From contig NZ_JACIAY010000013.1 in the NCBI RefSeq assembly GCF_014194975.1, positions 101,014-154,449 of the forward strand: a stretch of DNA of 53,436 nucleotides, read 5' to 3'. Source of the stretch: Sphingomonas sp. BK580. Lineage in GTDB: Bacteria; Pseudomonadota; Alphaproteobacteria; Sphingomonadales; Sphingomonadaceae. The position numbers and the translations under genes are program-made. This document shows positions 1 to 8,073 of this stretch, one piece after another (position 1 is the first letter of the stretch; each line of letters starts with the position of its first letter). The notes beneath the pieces were generated by a model. The model did no database searches. It worked only from the letters and a program-made list of their open reading frames with translations, and had not been told where the DNA came from.

Positions 1-434
1 CCTACACCACCATGAGCATCGCCGGCTATGCGAACGTCGAGAACCTGACCTTTGTCGGCACCTCGACCGCGGGCTTCAACGCCACCGGCAATGCCGGCAA
101 CAACACCATCACCGGTAGCGCGTACAACGACACGCTGACAGGTGGGGCGGGCGCTGATACGCTCGTGAGCGGGGCCGGCAACGATACGCTTTACGGTGGA
201 GTAGGCTTTGACACGTTTGTGTTCACAAATGGCGCCGCTGCCGATACCATCAAGGACTTCGGGACTGGCGACGTCATTGATCTAGCGAATTATGCTCACG
301 CACAGGCTCCGACCCTGACGCAACAGGGTGCTGATACGCTAGTTACCTTAGAAGGTGGCGACACCATCTTGCTGTCCGCGATCACCGTCAATCAGGTGGC
401 GTTCTCAGAGACGGGCCTTCATTACGTGGGATAA
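1..434 (+). CDS. RTX-type calcium-binding secreted protein, C-terminal part (5' end cut by window edge)
   Basis: The reading frame is open from base 1, so the ATG at 12 is internal and the true start lies outside the window. The visible 144 or so residues hold asparagine/glycine-rich RTX nonapeptides of the GGxGxDxL type (GGAGADTL, GAGNDTLYGG) that bind calcium in parallel beta-rolls. A C-terminal block follows in which DTFVF, DTIKDFGTGDVIDL and a final LxxxxxxF-like end form the usual uncleaved type I secretion signal. Such proteins leave the cell through an ABC transporter/membrane fusion protein/TolC channel after export-coupled folding in calcium. No transporter genes are nearby in the window. 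What the cut-off N-terminal domain does cannot be told. The family assignment is strong and the specific function is unknown. Confidence 0.85.
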   Translation, partial: YTTMSIAGYANVENLTFVGTSTAGFNATGNAGNNTITGSAYNDTLTGGAGADTLVSGAGNDTLYGGVGFDTFVFTNGAAADTIKDFGTGDVIDLANYAHAQAPTLTQQGADTLVTLEGGDTILLSAITVNQVAFSETGLHYVG

Positions 435-450
435 CGGATACTGCAGCAAC

Positions 451-489
451 GACGGGGGTGGTATGGTGCTTGTTCGCGACGCCCCCGTC
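451..489 (+). terminator. possible terminator hairpin after the RTX gene
   Basis: An 8-bp perfect stem (GACGGGGG at 451-458 with CCCCCGTC at 482-489) with a 23-nt loop starts 17 nt after the RTX stop codon. There is no T-run after it, so it is at best a weak intrinsic terminator. Confidence 0.35.
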
Positions 490-820
490 AGCTCAGCGTC
501 CGCGAGGTTACGCCGCCCATCGTGATCTCGCCGGAATCACGCTTAATTCTTGTCATCGGTATTAGCAGTGGCGCTGTCGCTGCATTGTTCTTCATAGATT
601 TAGAAAGTAGACGTGAACGTTACGACGTCTGCTTCAATGCCGTGCGTCCCTGACAAGCCCAACGGCAGCAGGGTGAATTTCCCGCGCGGCAGAATTTTGC
701 CGGCTTGCTGCACTTTGCTGCCGCATCTGGCCGGAGCGAGGTAGTCTACCCTCGGTGAGGCCATTCTGGCATGCTCCTTGCTGACCTGATTGTTATGTCG
801 CGCAACAAAGGGCACAGACA
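490..820. other. non-coding gap
   Basis: No open frame with coding character or a ribosome binding site was seen on either strand between the RTX gene and the small reading frame at 821. Base composition is less GC-rich than the neighbouring genes. Confidence 0.5.
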
Positions 821-988
821 ATGACCGGAGAGGCCTCGGCTAAGTATGACACGATGACGCCCGTGGAGCGGGTATCGCTTGTCTCTACGTTCGTAGAGTT
901 GTCCACCCTGTTCGTGAGCGGCTCGCCCGTCCTCAACGTCACTAAGCACGGCACGTCCAATCTCGCCGCGGTCCGCAAGGTCGCCTAA
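821..988 (+). CDS. small 55-residue open frame just upstream of flgE, unknown
   Basis: ATG at 821 follows an AAAGGG element 8 nt upstream and opens a 55-codon frame that stops 29 nt before flgE. The product starts MTGEASAKYDT and ends in LAAVRKVA. It has no signal peptide, membrane segment or motif I recognise. It is on the same strand as flgE and could be co-transcribed with it as a small accessory protein, or it could be the remnant of a lost flagellar gene. The only support is its ribosome binding site and position, so it remains tentative. Confidence 0.35.
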   Translation: MTGEASAKYDTMTPVERVSLVSTFVELSTLFVSGSPVLNVTKHGTSNLAAVRKVA

Positions 989-1017
989 TCCTTTCCCGAT
1001 TTCTGTAGGAGCACCTC

Positions 1018-2301
1018 ATGTCCTTCTTCACCTCGCTCTCCGGTCTCCAGGCCATGCAGACCGATATGTCGGTCATCAGCCACAACCTCGCCAACGTCTC
1101 CACCAACGGCTTCAAGAAGAGCCGCACGGCCTTCGCCGACGTGATCTCGTCGAACGTGTCGACCGACCCGCGCAAGATGGTCGGCTCGGGCGTGTCGGTG
1201 AAGGGCACGGTGCAGCAGTTCAGCGACGGCTCGTCGAACCAGACCAAGAGCGCGCTCGACATGCAGATCCTGGGCGAGGGCTTCTTCGTGGTGAAGTCGA
1301 CCGGCCTGTCGGACCAGGTCAACTACACCCGCACCGGCGCCTTCACCGTGGACGAGAGCCGCAACGTGATCGACGCGCAGGGCAGCTACCTGATGGTCTA
1401 CCCGGTCGACAACGACGGCAACGTCACGGCGACCGGCGACAAGTCGCTGACCAACCTGCAGATCCAGCCGACCAGCGGCACGCCCAAGATGACCAACAAC
1501 GTCGCCACCAAGGTGCAGATCCCGTCCACCGCGACGGTGAAGGATCCTACCGCGTTCAAGCGCACTGACACCAGCACGTACAACAACTCGGTCGCCACGC
1601 GCATCTACGACGCCAACGGCAACCCGATGACGATGACGAGCTATTATGTCCGCACCGCTGAGGGCAATCCGAACGCAACCCCACAGCCGAACACCGGCAC
1701 GTGGCAGGTCTTCACGTACGTCGGCGACCAGATGCTGACGCCGAAGGGCGCTGCTCAGGCTGGGCCGATCGAGCAGAAATATGACACTAAGGGTGCGCTG
1801 ATCGGTACGCCGGAGATCACCTTCGAGGACTTCATACCTGTTTCAGGCGCCGCGGCGCAGGGCATCAAGCTCGACCTGACCGGTTCGACCCAGACCGCGG
1901 CGGCCGCGGCGGTGAGCGCGCGCACGCAGGACGGCGTCGCGGTCGGCCAGCTCGTCGGCATCACCGTCGACGACGCCGGCATCATCAAGGCGAGCTACTC
2001 GAACTCGGACATCGTGCCGCTCGGCAAGGTGGCGATCGCCAAGTTCTCGGCGCCGACCGGGCTGCGCCAGGCCGGCAGCAACTATTGGCAGGCGACCGGC
2101 ATCTCGGGGAAGGCGACGCTCGGCTTCGCCGCGGCGGAGGGCTTCGGCAGCCTGAAGTCGGGCCAGCTCGAGGGCTCCAACGTCGATATCACCGAAGAGC
2201 TTGTGAACCTTATTGCAGCGCAGCGCAACTTCCAAGCGAACGCCAAGGCGCTCGATACAGCAACGCAGGTGTCGCAGTCGATCCTTAACATTCGGGCCTA
2301 A
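1018..2301 (+). CDS. flgE: flagellar hook protein FlgE
   Basis: FlgE is the subunit of the curved hook that joins the flagellar rod to the filament. It is exported by the flagellar type III apparatus without a cleaved signal. The 427-residue product has both hallmark ends. The N-terminal D0 helix begins MSFFTSLSGLQAMQTDM and is followed by SHNLANVSTNGFKKSRTAF, the flagellar rod/hook signature. The C-terminal D0 helix reads ELVNLIAAQRNFQANAKALD. The length is typical for the family. AGGAGC seven bases before the ATG supports this start. No other flagellar gene (flgD, flgF, flgK and so on) lies on either side; a strong terminator follows and decayed transposon sequence lies beyond. This is therefore an orphan hook gene, either moved from a flagellar operon or an extra copy. 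Confidence 0.93.
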   Translation: MSFFTSLSGLQAMQTDMSVISHNLANVSTNGFKKSRTAFADVISSNVSTDPRKMVGSGVSVKGTVQQFSDGSSNQTKSALDMQILGEGFFVVKSTGLSDQVNYTRTGAFTVDESRNVIDAQGSYLMVYPVDNDGNVTATGDKSLTNLQIQPTSGTPKMTNNVATKVQIPSTATVKDPTAFKRTDTSTYNNSVATRIYDANGNPMTMTSYYVRTAEGNPNATPQPNTGTWQVFTYVGDQMLTPKGAAQAGPIEQKYDTKGALIGTPEITFEDFIPVSGAAAQGIKLDLTGSTQTAAAAAVSARTQDGVAVGQLVGITVDDAGIIKASYSNSDIVPLGKVAIAKFSAPTGLRQAGSNYWQATGISGKATLGFAAAEGFGSLKSGQLEGSNVDITEELVNLIAAQRNFQANAKALDTATQVSQSILNIRA

Positions 2302-2343
2302 CGGCAGACCGATCTAGCCAGAGAGCTGTCACGCTACGCATAG

Positions 2344-2371
2344 ACCCGGGAACGTCGTTGCGTTCCCGGGT
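2344..2371 (+). terminator. rho-independent-like terminator of flgE
   Basis: A perfect 11-bp inverted repeat (ACCCGGGAACG at 2344-2354, complement at 2361-2371) with the 6-nt loop TCGTTG begins 42 nt after the flgE stop. It is followed by a modest TTCTGTGT stretch. Confidence 0.75.
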
Positions 2372-2958
2372 TCTGTGTATCGGCTTCACGTCACCGAGCC
2401 CGCATCAGCCTCACAGCAGTGGCTTAGCAAGCAGGTCGATGACCGCTCCCTTAGTTCAGCTCGCATTAGGTCTAAGCGCCGCGCTCCTGCCCTACTTTTC
2501 CAAAGCGCTCTGATCGCTCGCAGCCGGGAGCTGCTTTGCCTATCTTTCGCGAGAACCAAATTGTAAACCGCGAGTGCTCAATCGCAGGAGTCTCAGCATT
2601 TTCGCCCAACAGTGTGGCGGGTGTCAACATTTTCTTTCGTCGGTCGTCGCATCTCCGATATCTTGGTCGACAGTGCGAGTGGGTGGGTGAGCACCGATGG
2701 CCGCGCAAATGCAGGCGTCATCGACGGCTGCGCGCGTCTCTCGCGAAATAGCTGGGCCCTAAGTGAATCATTGTGCCGTCAAACTGGCTAATGGCCACCT
2801 AACTTGCATTCTTAGAAGTTCGCCTGACAGGACGTTGGCTCTGAGCTCCAACATCTTCGAAGGCAATGGCTTTCGGTACCAACATGAAAGCGTCGATCAA
2901 GCTCGCTGGGTAGTCGACGGCAGATCGCTGGGCGATGCATAAGCCGATTTCAACGCGG
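2372..2958. other. gene-poor stretch between flgE terminator and IS relic
   Basis: No frame here has recognisable homology or a convincing start signal. Composition is lower in GC than the surrounding genes, and the stretch abuts the decayed insertion sequence, which fits eroded mobile DNA. Confidence 0.5.
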
Positions 2959-3600
2959 TCATAGCCAGAACGCGACCGCGATAGCGTTGGTCACACCGGA
3001 GAGGGGATTGCCAGCGAGTCTGTTGTAGTGGGTGGCGACACGGCGGAAGCCCTCGACGCGGCATAAGGCATTCTCGATGAGGTGGCGACCGGCGTAGCGC
3101 TGCTTGTCGTTGCGGATGGTGCGTTTGCGATTGCGCCGCGCCGGCCTGGGATGACCGGGATGGCGCCGAAGTCGCGGCCGAGGCGGCGGAGCCGGGCGGC
3201 ATCGTAGCCCTTGTCGCCAAGCAGGTAGCGCACGCGCCCGGCGCGACCGAGGAGGGCGGGCGCGGCCTTCATGGCGCTGACGTTGCCGGGTGTGAGCATC
3301 AGCGCATAGTGGCGGCCGATGCCGTCGGTGAGCGCGGGAATTTCGATCGTCCAGCCGCCGCGCGAGCGGCCGGTCGCCTGAGGTGAACACCCCCCTTTTG
3401 CGCCGAACGCCGCGCGCTGTGCTTTGACGTAGGTGCTGTCGGTGGCAATGCTCTTGGTCACCACGCGCGCATCCAAGGCTGCGTCTAGCAGCTCGAGCCA
3501 GAAGCCCCTGTGCGACCAGCGGTTGAATGGGTTGTAGACCGTCGTCGAAAGCCCGTACTCATGCCGGGCAGTCGGATCGGCGAAAGCCGAAAGCAACTTC
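2959..3600 (-). pseudogene. IS5-family transposase, frameshifted relic
   Basis: Read on the minus strand this is an IS5-type DDE transposase. Visible landmarks are TTVYNPFNRWSHRGFW, the first catalytic Asp in ATDSTYVKAQR, the second in LLGDKGYD, and the third acidic residue in HLIENALCRVE near the end. At least two lesions break it. A single extra base at 3561 separates the upstream SDCPA segment from EYGLSTT. A tandem duplication of GCGCC at 3133-3142 shifts the frame after VIPGRR, so RNRKRTIRNDKQRY continues in another frame and ends at 2959. Nothing resembling the usual N-terminus remains beyond about 3600, although the frame stays open to 3671. The element is almost certainly inactive. 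Confidence 0.85.
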
Positions 3601-3708
3601 GGGAGAGGCGCTAAGAAGGACTGTAACGACTGCCGAATCAACGAGTATTTTACGCACTCAAGAAAGATCAACGGCGTCGCTTGAATGAAGGTGCAGTGGG
3701 GGAAAGGG

Positions 3709-3753
3709 AGGCTGCGCCAATCGCCGGTCCTTCAGCGACAATTGGCGCAGCCT
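3709..3753. repeat. 13-bp inverted repeat
   Basis: AGGCTGCGCCAAT at 3709-3721 is perfectly inverted at 3741-3753 with a 19-nt loop. It lies just outside the IS relic on its 5' side. It may be a terminator hairpin or a leftover of mobile DNA. No T-run follows on the plus strand. Confidence 0.55.
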
Positions 3754-4407
3754 GCCAGATCGTGCCCATCGTTCACTCCCCAGTGAGACTGATGTCACGA
3801 CCAGTCGGTCTTCCCGTTCCGACACCTTCTATCTGCCTCAAGAAGGTTAACCAATGGTGTACATAACTCTAAAATGGGGCGTGGCCTCGCCCGACGCCTG
3901 CACGCGCTCGGTGTCTGCGAACCTAACGCGTCAGCGCCGCGCTCAAATTGGTCGATTCGACCCACCTTTTGGCGCGCTGGCCATTGTTGCGGCACAGCTG
4001 GTACGGCTAGCGCTCGACCAACTTTTGTAATCTGCCGTCCAACCGCGTCGCCCGGATACGACGTAAGTGCCCGAGCGCTTCTCCACTCTTTAGGCTAGGG
4101 CGTGGTTTCGTTGTTGTTAGCTCATCGCGTCGCCTGTTCCCATCAGCGGCTGAGGCCCTGCCGAATTTGCGCGGCGTGTACATGCAGGGCGGCGAAGGTG
4201 TGCCGCTTAGTGATAAGTGCAAGACGCCCTCGCTCCCCCGCAAGCCTCCGGCCCGAATTATCACAGGTCGAACACTCGTTCGAAGAGGAGATACCCTGGC
4301 GGAGCATAGTCGATGAAACAGTTACACCGTTCGATCAGGGTCTGGTGCAGCTATATTGAACAGTCCGCCGGACGGGTCTAAAGGCTGATCGAACATAAAG
4401 GCCTGTC
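3754..4407. other. gene-poor stretch between two mobile-element relics
   Basis: No frame with protein-like sequence or a plausible start signal was found. It is bounded by the IS5 relic and by the resolvase fragment, and is best read as decayed mobile or intergenic DNA. Confidence 0.5.
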
Positions 4408-4521
4408 ATGACGCTGTTCGGCTATGCGCGCGTGCCAACGATCGATCAGGACCTTGGCATCCAGGTGGCGGCGCTACGCGCGGCCGGGTGCCAGACGATC
4501 CGATTGGAGAAGAAGTCGCGC
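4408..4521 (+). pseudogene. serine resolvase/invertase fragment, catalytic Ser replaced
   Basis: The first 38 codons match the N-terminus of a small serine recombinase of the Tn3-resolvase kind: MTLFGYARVPTIDQDLGIQ, then AALRAAGCQTIRLEKKS. In active relatives the residue after YARV is the nucleophilic serine (Ser10 in gamma-delta resolvase); here it is Pro10. Similarity stops abruptly after residue 38, although the frame stays open to 4929. The fragment is therefore both truncated and catalytically dead. It probably marks the scar of a Tn3-like or invertible element, in keeping with the IS5 relic 0.8 kb away. Confidence 0.8.
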
Positions 4522-4699
4522 GCCTGCGGCGCCATGCCCTCTCGTGCCTACGAGCCACAAGTGGACGTCCAGGGCGTCGATTCGACTCTTCAATCTCAGA
4601 CGTTCGAGGTGCGTCCGGCTGTCGTCCTTGGGCGAATGGCCGAGATTGGCAGGATAGCGGACGTTGCCCAAATCTCGATGGTAGTGACAAGGCACTGCG

Positions 4700-5056
4700 T
4701 CAATCGATTGGACGCGCTTCAAACTCCACCAGATCTCTTCCGAAGGCAAAATAGGTACGCCCACCTTTGTCACGGGCAAGCCGTCTGCAATCTTGATCTC
4801 CTGATCCGATGCAAACGCGGCCTCGGTTCACTCGATAGGTGCGCTCCGTCGCAATTGCACCCGCCGGCCCGGTGTAGCGCCCTCCTACCCAAAAATACTC
4901 TCTCGTCCGCAGCTTCGCACGTGCCCTAGCGGGAGGCGACAAAGTCGTTTTCCCCACCAGCGCCTTCCGGATTTCTGCATCGGTTAGACGCACAATCTGC
5001 CCTGTCTGTGGCTCCGTCGCCGCTAAGGCGCTTAGCCCCATCATCACCAAAAGCAT
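4700..5056 (-). CDS. small secreted or periplasmic protein, unknown function
   Basis: The 118-residue product opens with a short hydrophobic export signal (MLLVMMGLSALAA, probable cleavage near residue 13). A compact domain follows in which LTDAEIRKALVGKTTLS leads to a beta-rich part with FWVGGRYTGPAG, TYRVNRGRVCIGSGDQDC and YFAFGRDLVEF. Two cysteines in the CIGSGDQDC segment could form a disulfide. The pattern resembles small alphaproteobacterial periplasmic proteins with a GxY...V..DRVC..C core, but I cannot name the family. An in-frame stop lies just upstream of ATG 5056, and GAGGA sits in front of it, which fixes the start. It ends 208 nt downstream of the LysR gene on the same strand. 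Confidence 0.65.
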   Translation of the reverse strand: MLLVMMGLSALAATEPQTGQIVRLTDAEIRKALVGKTTLSPPARARAKLRTREYFWVGGRYTGPAGAIATERTYRVNRGRVCIGSGDQDCRRLARDKGGRTYFAFGRDLVEFEARPID

Positions 5057-5264
5057 CGCTAATCCTCACCGCGTCTTGGCACCAACATGCCGAGCGCTAC
5101 CGCATTGTACCAGTCGAAGGTGTCACGGCGTGCGGGTGAAGGTAGCGCCTTATCAATGTCCGGGATTGGGCGACAACGGGCATGCTGGTGGGTGACAGCA
5201 GCAAAGGTCCCATCCGCCGCGATGTCTGCTAATGGGAGCAAAGCCAAACCTGCGGGACCATGAT

Positions 5265-6248
5265 TCAGGCAGCGTTCCTCTCTACCTTTTCCGAGCTGGT
5301 GATGGCGGGCGAGGGTGGGTCGGACCGGCGCTTTCCCCGCATCTCCCGCTCGACGGCGAGATCCGCCACGAAGTCGACGAACACCCGCAGTTCGAGCGAG
5401 TGGCTCGAGCCTTGAGGCGTGAAGATTCGGGCCGGGAGAGTGGACGAGTTCCACTCGCGACAGACCTCCACGAGACGTCCGGCGGCGAAGTCGCTCTCGC
5501 CCATAATCTCGATCACGTGTCCGACCCCGACGCCTGCGACGATGGCGCTGCGCATCGACGGAAGGTCGTTGACGGTTATATTGCAGTCGGGTTCGAGCAT
5601 CATGGTCTCGCCCGCGTCGTTCCTGACGGTCCAGTCGTGCGGCCTGCCCGTCGTCGGATCCATGAGCCGTATGCAGGTGTGCTTGGCCGAGCTGAGCTCC
5701 GCTGGGTCCGCCGGCTCGCCATGGTGCTCGAGGTAGGCCGGGCTTGCGCACGTCAGGAGCCTGCTCTCGAAGAGGTCCGTCTGGTCGAGCCCCTTGGCGG
5801 CAACTTCACCGAAGCGCACGGCCACGTCGAAGCCCTCCGCAAGCATGTTCTCCAGGCGGTCCTTCACGAAGACGTCCACCTTGAGTTTGGGATGACGCTT
5901 GATGAGCCGTGGGAGCGCCGGAATCAGAAAGTGAAGGGCTAGCGGCGCGTCGGCGCAGACCCTTATTCGACCCCTGACGCTGCCGTCGCTGGACCCGCTC
6001 GCCGCCTCGCCGAGCTTCTCCAGAAGCGGGCGGACCTGCTCCAGGAAGCGGCGCCCGCCGACGGTGAGCTTTACCGCCCGCCTGGTGCGATCAAACAGTT
6101 TGAAGCCGAGGCGCTCTTCCAGGCGCGCGATTGACTTGCCGACGCCAGAGCGGGACAGCCCCACGAGGGAGGCTGCCTTGAGGAAGCTTCCCGTCTCCGC
6201 CGCGGCGACGAAGACGGTGATCCCGTTCGTGACCCTGGTGTCAAACAT
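5265..6248 (-). CDS. LysR-family regulator at the downstream end of the arabinose locus
   Basis: A 327-residue LysR-type transcription factor. The winged helix-turn-helix spans about residues 8-67, with AAETGSFLKAASLVGLSRSG and the recognition region GKSIARLEERLGFKLFDR. A periplasmic-binding-like effector domain covers about 95-300, with VAVRFGE and the CIRLMDPTTGRPHDW region typical of the CrgA/DmlR-like subgroup. It closely resembles the LysR protein at 21955-22896. There is no Shine-Dalgarno sequence before ATG 6248. Instead a copy of the locus operator motif overlaps the start codon, so transcription may be controlled by the same regulator as the enzymes. The effector is unknown; an arabinose-pathway intermediate is a guess from position. 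Confidence 0.88.
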   Translation of the reverse strand: MFDTRVTNGITVFVAAAETGSFLKAASLVGLSRSGVGKSIARLEERLGFKLFDRTRRAVKLTVGGRRFLEQVRPLLEKLGEAASGSSDGSVRGRIRVCADAPLALHFLIPALPRLIKRHPKLKVDVFVKDRLENMLAEGFDVAVRFGEVAAKGLDQTDLFESRLLTCASPAYLEHHGEPADPAELSSAKHTCIRLMDPTTGRPHDWTVRNDAGETMMLEPDCNITVNDLPSMRSAIVAGVGVGHVIEIMGESDFAAGRLVEVCREWNSSTLPARIFTPQGSSHSLELRVFVDFVADLAVEREMRGKRRSDPPSPAITSSEKVERNAA

Positions 6249-6258
6249 TGTCTATAAT
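6247..6258. promoter_or_regulatory. operator-like near-palindrome at the LysR start
   Basis: On the minus strand this reads ATTATAGACAAT, one base different from the fully matching copies at 11898 and 20934. It overlaps the first two bases of the LysR start codon (6246-6248). Confidence 0.55.
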
Positions 6259-6465
6259 AAATAGCACGGATTGACATGGATCGATAGGGGAGACGTGAAC
6301 GCGACCCGCCGCACTGGAACGTCGATCGACCGCAATGGGGAACGGGGACCGGCTTGAGGCCGAGCTGACGCGCGCCGTACGCGTACCAGCGAACAGCACG
6401 ACGCGATCTCGGCCGATTGCGACAGGAACGCGCCGGCTTGAGCCGGGCGGCGCTGTCCATTCTTC

Positions 6466-8073
6466 CTAGGAGGTCAGCGCCTCGACGCGCACGCGGGCGA
6501 AGCGGCCGCGTCCGTCCGGGTTGGTCGTCTGCAGGCCTACGTAGCTCGCCTCCGGAAGAAGGGTCGGGTCCGCTACGCTCAGCACTTCGCGGCCCCCGTC
6601 AAGCAGTCGAAGCTGGTGCCCCCTGAGCTCAAAGGTCAGCGCATGCGGTTCGCCCTGCCTGATCTCGGCCACGCTACCGACGCCGGCCAGCATGCGGCTC
6701 TGACCGTCTTCGACGACGCCGATGCCGTAGCGGTGCCCCCAGGCACCGATGCCCGCGAGATAGTAGTTATCTCGGTCCGTGTACCTAGCGAGGATGACGT
6801 GCTCGCGGTCGTTCGACGCCGGGCCTGCCGAGATCGTCGCCTGGACCGAATAGTCCCTGCGATCGATCAGCCTGTTCCCCTGAAGCGTCTGCGGGTTCTT
6901 CTCGGCGTTGCCCAGCGAGAACGCGGCGCCGTCGCGCACTTCGAAGCTCGCTCCGGTCGGGATCGCGGCACCCTGGCCCATGGTCCAGAGCGAGGGATTT
7001 ACGATGTTGAGACCGTCTTCCCAGGTGGCCAGATTGATCGTCTCGTTCCATCCCGGACGATTGTTCTTGGCGTTGTAGAAGCAGAACTTGCGGCCGCCAT
7101 GCTCCACGACGAACTGGCGGTAGATCATCGAATCCTCAGGGCCGCCCGCCACGCCGAGATCGAGCTCCATCGCGGCTCTGTCCAGCCTCCAGCGCAAACC
7201 GTCCGGAGATGTCAGCCGTCCGCCGCGCGAGGGATAGTCCGCCTGCCAGCCGACGATGCGGGTCTCGTAGAGGTTCGGCCCGAGCTTGCGGACGTTGGGT
7301 CCCCCAACGCCCTTCGACGCCCATCCCCCGTCGTCCATCGGTCTCAGGATTGGGTTCGACGGATGCTTGGACCAGGGCCCGGCCGGGTCGGCGGCCGTCG
7401 CGTAGCAGATGTAGCGCGGTTCGCCACCGGCCGACTTAATCTTGCCGGCCGTGTACCAAATCTTCCAGATGCGCTCCTCCTCGTCGTAGAGCAGCGACGA
7501 GTTGTAGACGAAGCGATCCTCCCAGCGGGCGGTGGATGTCAGCACGACTCCTCCCTTGGTCCAAGGTCCCTCGGGCCGGGTCGCGCGGGCGTAGTGGACC
7601 TGCCCCTCTCCGTCCTCCGACACGCCGAAGTAGGTCATGTGGTAGACGCCGTCCTTGAACACGACGCTCGGCTGGTTCAGGGCTCTCGCCTCGCTGGGCA
7701 GCGTCTGCATGATCACCGGATCCGCGCGCTTCGACCACCGCAGGCCGTCGTCGCTCGTCGCGTAGCCGATGTTGGTGAGCGAGCCGTACCACATTTTGAA
7801 GCGCGCTCCGTCCCCGGTGGCATACACCAAGCACGGGTCCTGCAGCAGGGAGCTCTCCCATGCGAGGTCCTTCTGCATGATGACGCCGTGACGGCGCCAG
7901 CCCGCAATGGCGCCGAAGTCGTCCTTGAAGATCGTGGGCGGGTCCGCGCGGCGCGCCGCCGCCTGCGCGCCGGTCTGTGCCGCAACGGCGTCCCCGGCGC
8001 GAAGAAGCGCAGGACTCGCGATAGCGCCGCTAACGAAATTTCGCCGGCTTAGCTTGCGGCCTTCCATGTTCAT
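6466..8073 (-). CDS. Tat-exported five-bladed beta-propeller glycosidase-like protein with LamG-like C-terminus
   Basis: A 535-residue exported protein. The N-terminus carries a twin-arginine signal (RKLSRRNFVSG, then a hydrophobic stretch and AVAA near residue 32). Residues about 50-370 show the blade pattern of GH43/GH32/GH117-type propellers: DPCLVYATGDGARFKMWYGS, GYATSDDGLRWSK, QPSVVFKDGVYHMTYFG, YNSSLLYDEEERIWKIWY. Residues about 380-535 look like a concanavalin/laminin-G fold (DRRDYSVQATIS, HVILARYTDRDNYYLAGI, EASYVGLQT). It is probably a periplasmic glycosidase that trims arabinose-containing glycans; substrate and family number are not certain. ATG 8073 has GGGAGGAAG in front and overlaps the GH51 stop codon (ATGA), so the two are translationally coupled. 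It is the last gene of the unit. Confidence 0.75.
   Translation of the reverse strand: MNMEGRKLSRRNFVSGAIASPALLRAGDAVAAQTGAQAAARRADPPTIFKDDFGAIAGWRRHGVIMQKDLAWESSLLQDPCLVYATGDGARFKMWYGSLTNIGYATSDDGLRWSKRADPVIMQTLPSEARALNQPSVVFKDGVYHMTYFGVSEDGEGQVHYARATRPEGPWTKGGVVLTSTARWEDRFVYNSSLLYDEEERIWKIWYTAGKIKSAGGEPRYICYATAADPAGPWSKHPSNPILRPMDDGGWASKGVGGPNVRKLGPNLYETRIVGWQADYPSRGGRLTSPDGLRWRLDRAAMELDLGVAGGPEDSMIYRQFVVEHGGRKFCFYNAKNNRPGWNETINLATWEDGLNIVNPSLWTMGQGAAIPTGASFEVRDGAAFSLGNAEKNPQTLQGNRLIDRRDYSVQATISAGPASNDREHVILARYTDRDNYYLAGIGAWGHRYGIGVVEDGQSRMLAGVGSVAEIRQGEPHALTFELRGHQLRLLDGGREVLSVADPTLLPEASYVGLQTTNPDGRGRFARVRVEALTS

Noticed and set aside
3133..3142. Programmed ribosomal frameshift in the IS5 transposase
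   Set aside because: Some IS5-family members use one, but here a tandem 5-bp duplication explains the shift and a second lesion at 3561 shows general decay.
6431..6447. Terminator after the Tat propeller gene
   Set aside because: Only a 5-bp stem with a 4-nt loop and no T-run on the minus strand.
6616..8052. 478-codon plus-strand frame
   Set aside because: Mirror frame of the Tat propeller gene; rich in Arg/Val/Asp as antisense frames usually are here.
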